From Mangifera indica (taxonomy: Eukaryota > Streptophyta > Magnoliopsida > Sapindales > Anacardiaceae), in NCBI RefSeq assembly GCF_011075055.1, contig NW_025401104.1, positions 62,001-126,000 of the forward strand: DNA of 64,000 nt, in the 5' to 3' direction. The notes beneath the pieces are model-generated. The model was not told the DNA's origin. It made no database searches and was given only the letters and a program-made list of their open reading frames with translations. Below are positions 59,501-64,000 of the stretch, in pieces. Every line of letters starts with the position of its first letter. Within the stretch, counting starts at the first letter, position 1. The position numbers and the translations under genes were made by a program.

Positions 59501-60981
59501 AATGAAACAGAGACCACTCACACATATAAGAAAATACGACTACACCAATCATGTTTTCCACGCATGAATGAAAATGTCACTTTGGTTTATGCCCATTGTA
59601 AATTAATCACAAAAACAAAATGCACAACCCTTCTCATCTCCCTCGTTTTGTCTTAAACACACAAATAATGACATAAATTAGTTACACATACTTGAAGACC
59701 ATATATATAGCAGTCCAAACAGATTATCTCTGACAATTTGCCTTCAGAGAAACTAGCCCAACTTCCCAAATAATATAATTTTTAACTCGAACTGGATTCT
59801 AAGCAAGCATAAGCAAAGAGTGGATAACTCTAAGAACTCATTATTAAAAAACCGAATGATATAACACCAGAAAGATCACAAAAGCACTGACTTGAATTAT
59901 ATCATCCTCCATAATGTCCTGTCCATGCGTTCTATGGTCGATGATAGCTGGAAATCAACTTCATGAGTTGAATTTGAAGTAGAATCATAAGTAAAGAAAT
60001 GGAAATATGAAACAAAAGGGGCTAATCTTACCTGCAAGAAAAATAGAAAATATTATTACAACTGGCCCAACATTGCCAGAAGAAGTAGGAATTATACTTA
60101 TTGTGAATGCAATTGGAACAAGAAACAACAATGAATCCGGTCAACAGCCAGCTTTAACTATATTTAAATTCAGAATAAAAGAGAAAAATACCAGATAAAT
60201 AAATGAACTAAATGTCAATTAAATTAAACAAACAAATGAAAAAACACTAACCTCGAATCAATCTGTTCGCCTCTCTCTGATACTCCTCTTTGTCCACAAC
60301 CAATGTCTGTTCCGCCGCCACAATTGCTGGCCACCAATTGGGTAACCTCTCCTCCTTTCGAACCCGGAAACCTTTCCTTACCCGACCCGGAACTCCATAT
60401 TCTTCCACTCGACCCGGTGACAATGGGTTCTCCAGAGGCTTACTATAACTCCTCACATTTTTTTCAGTCCCAACCACCACTTCTCTCCCTCCAAGACTCC
60501 TATCTCTTCTAACCACAACACGTGGCTGACCAACCCAAAGCCTATCCCTAAACCCTAACCCAAGCTTAATCAAAACCCTAAAAAAGGCCACCAAGACAAA
60601 CCCAGAGAGCAAGAACCCGCCCACGAGCTGAAGCGAAGACATGCGGCAGGAGACGACGATCCTGCCATTATCATCTAGGGTTACAATAGTTTTGAGATCG
60701 TGGTAAGCCTCTTCGGCAGAGGAGAGGAAGCGGTGGAGGCGGGATTTGGAGGAGGATGAAAGGACTGAAATCTGGTGAAAGTCTAGGACTAAATTAATGT
60801 TTTCGAAGTCTGCTAGAGGCTTAATGAAAGGATTGTTGTTATGTTCGTGGTTGGAGAGGGGGTTGCGGCGGGTTCTTTTGGCGCGGCGAGAACGGCGTCG
60901 GTTGGGGAAGGAGAGGCGAGGGGAGATGAATTTAGGAAGGCATTTAAAGGGTGAGAAAGAAGGGGAGCTGAGAGAGGTCAT
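56515..60981 (-). CDS. Probable plastid-targeted membrane-anchored protein, seven exons, 445 aa; function unknown
   Basis: Exons on the minus strand: 60981-60252, 59947-59892, 59148-59039, 58959-58800, 58206-58114, 57666-57535, 56571-56515. All introns are GT-AG, and the frame stays open to TAA over 1338 coding bases. The first 50 residues are Ser/Arg-rich and almost free of acidic residues, like a plastid transit peptide. A single hydrophobic helix lies at about 117-142 (VGGFLLSGFVLVAFFRVLI). The soluble part after it contains RLPNWWPAIVAAEQ (213-226), then the exon-joined run RLIRAIIDHRTHGQDIMEDD, RRLCRASGVRVSIDTINTRD, VYVDGEDARQFVAGLADNIG and MEMVARGLEKLLKVEQREYL. It looks like a conserved plant protein, but I cannot name the family. 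The first ATG of the exon is used; a long purine-rich 5' UTR would lie upstream. Expression and localisation are inferred. Confidence 0.88.
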
Positions 60982-62743
60982 TTAGTTGAAAGTTACATGC
61001 ATCAAGTAGAAACGAAGAAGAAAAGAAGAAGGAAAACGGAAAGGACAATAAGAGAGAAAGAGGACGGAGGAAGCAAAGGGTCGTTGTTCGTTACTTGTGG
61101 GGACTGCTCTCGTACTCACACGGTTTTGTGTTGCTCGAGTAACGACCCATCATATCAGGCAGGATTTTGCCATGATAATTCAGGTACAAGGGCCTTTACT
61201 AATTAAACTCGTAACTTCAAAAAATTCAATATAAATTAATTATAATATTATAATATTTAATCGAGTTTTGACTTAATTCAGTGTTATTGCGAAAACTCAA
61301 TCGTATCTTTTTCTCAATCGGATCAAACTCAAATTAATATAACAAAAACTCAGCTAACCCAAATCAAACTAAACTTGAATAGTGTCAAATTTGATCTCAA
61401 TTCAGCCAAATCTAACAGTAAATTGGGCAAGAATTTACAGCCCTTCCCACTGAACAATCTTACCCAAGTGTTTGAAACAAAAAAAGCACTCATCCTATCC
61501 TACGAAATCATTTCGAGGTAGATTTGGGCATACCTCAAAACTCCCAAAATTGTGTTTATTTAATAGAATAAGTAAGATTTATTACTACCAAAGGAATGTT
61601 GTAAAAGTGTTCACAGGGTACACTTAAATAGCACAATAAAATTGGTAGGAAAACAAAGATATTTTCCATATTTTAGACAATAGTCTCGGACATAACCAAA
61701 ATTATATTTTTTTTTCTATAAGAAAAAATAATATAAGGTTAAAAAATTATATATTGAGGACAAAAATTCTATTCCTGGTCTAAGGTAAAGAATACAAATA
61801 AGGGCAGGCAGGACCATATATGTCAGGGCATGAGGAATTTGGGAGAGCTTGGAACCAAGTTCTTCAGTATTCTCTTTTGAAACCTCCGCCGCCATGGCCA
61901 CAACCCTCATTGCTCTCTGTCATCCAGTCCCAAGAAGTGAAAAAGAGATCTCAAAAAAGCAAAAAGAATTTTATATATTTCTAATGATTATTCCACTGAG
62001 TGATTATTCTCAGAACTGATTTTATCTCCTGTACCATAATCCAATGTGTCCTGCCAAAAGAATGTCTTCAAAGAAAACTCCTGCAATGAAATTTTGATAT
62101 GCCAATGAATATTTGATTCGACTAAAAGAAATGAATATTGTGCATTGGTGAAAACTGAATAAAGAAACAGAACATCTTCCTGTCACCATTTGAGATTCAA
62201 AGATGCGGACATATTGCTCGAAAAAGGTAAAATATGAACAAGTAATAGTGTTTAAAGTACAGAATGATTTTGAGACATTCCACATTCTAATTTTATGTGC
62301 CACTAAAATTTTTATTATACCCTCAAGACCTTGTGTGAATAAAAAAACAGGTCATTGTAAAAAAACCAAAGCGCATTCACAAAAATTATGTTTTAAGAAC
62401 CCTAAGCAATAGATCCAAAGTTTCAATGAGAATGCATTTCAGTAGTATAATTCCAGTTAGCATTTTAGCAGATGTTAAGTTTAACAACCCTAAGCTATAG
62501 ATCCAAAGTTGCTATCAACAAATAATTCAACTATGAATTTACCTGTTGATGAATCATGAGTTTCAATGAGAAAGTTCAGTAAAAAAACCAAGAATAATCT
62601 ATGAAAAGAAAGCCTCTGACACTAATATTGTTGTCACAGGAAGAAAGAAAATAGCCCATATCTCTTTTATAGGTGTGATTAGGCATGCATTGCAACATAC
62701 AACATAATCATTGGAGTTAACTTAGTATACATACCCAAAAACA
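60982..62743. other. Intergenic region between two minus-strand genes
   Basis: 60982-61200 should hold the 5' UTR and promoter of the left gene; its minus strand is pyrimidine-rich. 61210-61420 is AT-rich and includes AATCAAACT-rich phrases. A CCGCCGCCATGG cluster at 61886-61897 stands out in GC content. 62000-62743 contains the 3' UTR of the transporter gene. A phrase AACCCTAAGC(A/T)ATAGATCCAAAGTT occurs twice (62398 and 62486), a small direct repeat. Confidence 0.4.
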
Positions 62744-63787
62744 CTAAGTCGGAAGAAGTGGCTGTCTCTCATCAGATACTACACGGTGACTAGCCTGAAG
62801 ATGGTGAAACAGAAAGCATGTAAGTCCATACGACAATGGAAACCTTTCTACCAGAAAAGGAAAAATAAGCAACTAAAAATTCACCTCTTCATTAGCTCCA
62901 GCAGTCATATTTATAAATGAATCTTTGGACCTGAACAGGAAGTAATAAATTTTAAAAATAAAGACAAAATATCCTGTTACATTTCCAATATTCAAGCGAT
63001 TTTTTCACCCTAAAAAAAAAAGAAAAGAGAGAGAGAAATCAATACAAATCTGATGCTAAATTAATAGAGGTAGGGAGCTTTTCGGCATATTTTCATCAGA
63101 ACGCAACTAATTTTTACAAGAGATGCATTAAGATCAGAACAAAGGATCTAAATACCTGTGGTTCTCCTCAACCTCTCTTAATTCCATAATCCCATTCTGA
63201 GGTTCATCTTTAACTTTTGAAAGGGGTGAAAAGAACTACAGAGAAAATAAGGCACAATAATATCAACTAAAAATTAATAGCAAATTTTAATACTAAATCA
63301 TCTTTTCAAGAAATCTATTACACATAGTTACCTGATGCATCGAGATGAACACAATAGAAATTCCTAACATAAAGTTCATAGTTAATTTATGACCAAACAA
63401 AGCTGCAGATGCTATGCCTGTAAAGATTGTGGCAACTGTTGAAGAGTACTTCTTCAAGATTGTATCTGAACAAAATAAATGATAACACAAATTAGTTTGT
63501 GAATGACTATATTCTTACATGGTCTGTCAGAGCAAAAATATAATTAGAAACATTTTTATAAGATGCTTCTAGGAAATCCTATGTCTATTCTAAACTTAGT
63601 ACAAAATAGCCTTAAATTCAATTTGAACAGAAACATGCGATGACAATCTAAAAAAAATTAATTGATAAATAAAAGCAACCTGCATATTTGAAGAAGAAAG
63701 AGGACAAAATTCCTTGTGCTGCATTGTTAAAAATTAGAAGCATAGTAGCTTTTGAATGTCCTTGTAGGATATCAAAGCTATCAGGAC
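62744..63787 (-). CDS. CMP-sialic-acid-transporter-like nucleotide-sugar transporter, C-terminal five exons (partial)
   Basis: Exons on the minus strand: 63787-63680, 63465-63332, 63235-63156, 62930-62885, 62794-62744, all with GT-AG introns and matching phases. They encode about 139 residues ending PLLPT and TAG. Nucleotide-sugar transporters of the drug/metabolite transporter fold exchange nucleotide sugars for nucleotide monophosphates, usually in Golgi or ER membranes. The conserved blocks are [39 protein letters not shown] and [20 protein letters not shown], covering the last transmembrane helices. The cytosolic tail ([13 protein letters not shown]... EENHRSKDS) ends with ERQPLL, an acidic dileucine type sorting signal. 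This long tail fits the plant CMP-sialic-acid transporter 2-5 type. The true substrate in plants is uncertain. The upstream exons lie beyond the right edge. Confidence 0.9.
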
Positions 63788-64000
63788 CTGAAACATTTAA
63801 ATTCCAAATGCATAAGGAAAACAGCTCAAATTTCAACAAAAATGTAAGCAAAGTGTGCATCAGGTATCTTTAGGCAAAGGCCCCATTCAGGCTTAAAATA
63901 TATATGCAGACTGACTATAATGGCAAGTAAATCGAAATATAATATCAGCATGATATCAAGACTAAATGAGTTTTTTTAAAACGTATATATTTACATAAAG
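63788..64000 (-). other. Intron of the transporter gene, reaching the window edge
   Basis: The exon starting at 63787 begins with the last two bases of a glycine codon after an ATTTAAATGTTTCAG acceptor, so another exon lies further right. No exon is recognisable before the edge. Confidence 0.6.

Noticed and set aside
61716..61910. Minus-strand 64-codon frame with a GC-rich start (MAAEVSKENTEELGSKL)
   Set aside because: The start context looks good, but the frame decays into hydrophobic AT-rich residues, there is no recognisable family, and no further exon could be joined. It may be a relic exon.
1..64000. CRISPR arrays, bacterial operons, rRNA or tRNA genes
   Set aside because: None recognised by eye; the Met-tRNA-like motifs found are retrotransposon primer-binding sites. 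A tRNA covariance-model scan was not possible.

Overview
The window looks like nuclear DNA of a flowering plant, most likely a eudicot. It is strongly AT-rich, has GT-AG introns, carries an NLR-type immune receptor gene and a DUF4220/DUF594 membrane-protein gene, and is crowded with decayed Ty1/copia and Ty3/gypsy retrotransposons. I could not name the species. Only four host genes are supported, about 10 kb of the 64 kb including introns.

Layout. 1-4.1 kb: two opposing copia remnants and a hAT-like non-autonomous transposon. 4.87-7.76 kb: a single-exon CC-NB-LRR gene (+), open over 962 codons but with degenerate nucleotide-binding motifs. 9.6-17.0 kb: a minus-strand copia element split by a nested plus-strand copia element with an exact 5-bp target duplication. 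17-26.9 kb: LTR-like and tandem repeats, a microsatellite and a second copy of the hAT-like family. 27.0-36.3 kb: a full-length but dead Ty3/gypsy element with a chromodomain remnant, carrying a GCTCGAG-rich hAT-like MITE in its gag region. 36.4-38.9 kb: two unrelated tandem-repeat blocks. 39.8-42.0 kb: a two-exon DUF4220/DUF594 gene (+). 42.6-53.9 kb: copia fragments, a Mutator-like non-autonomous element with a 9-bp target duplication, and two copies of a roughly 1.2-kb dispersed repeat. 54-56.5 kb: AT-rich intergenic DNA. 56.5-61.0 kb: a seven-exon gene (-) for a probable plastid membrane-anchored protein. 62.7-63.8 kb: the last five coding exons (-) of a CMP-sialic-acid-transporter-like nucleotide-sugar transporter that continues beyond the window.

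The host genes do not form a pathway; they are islands in a transposon sea. The gene-dense end is 56.5-64 kb, where two minus-strand genes lie head-to-tail about 1.76 kb apart. The most biologically interesting locus is the NLR: its reading frame is intact, yet the P-loop lysine is a valine, the MHD motif reads MAN, and the coiled-coil region carries a long Lys/Glu-rich segment. The best structural observations are five transposon insertions with recognisable target-site duplications, three of them nested or probably nested in other elements.

Exon boundaries were read by eye from frame continuity, GT/AG sites and family resemblance. No database search was run, so family names rest on motif recognition.
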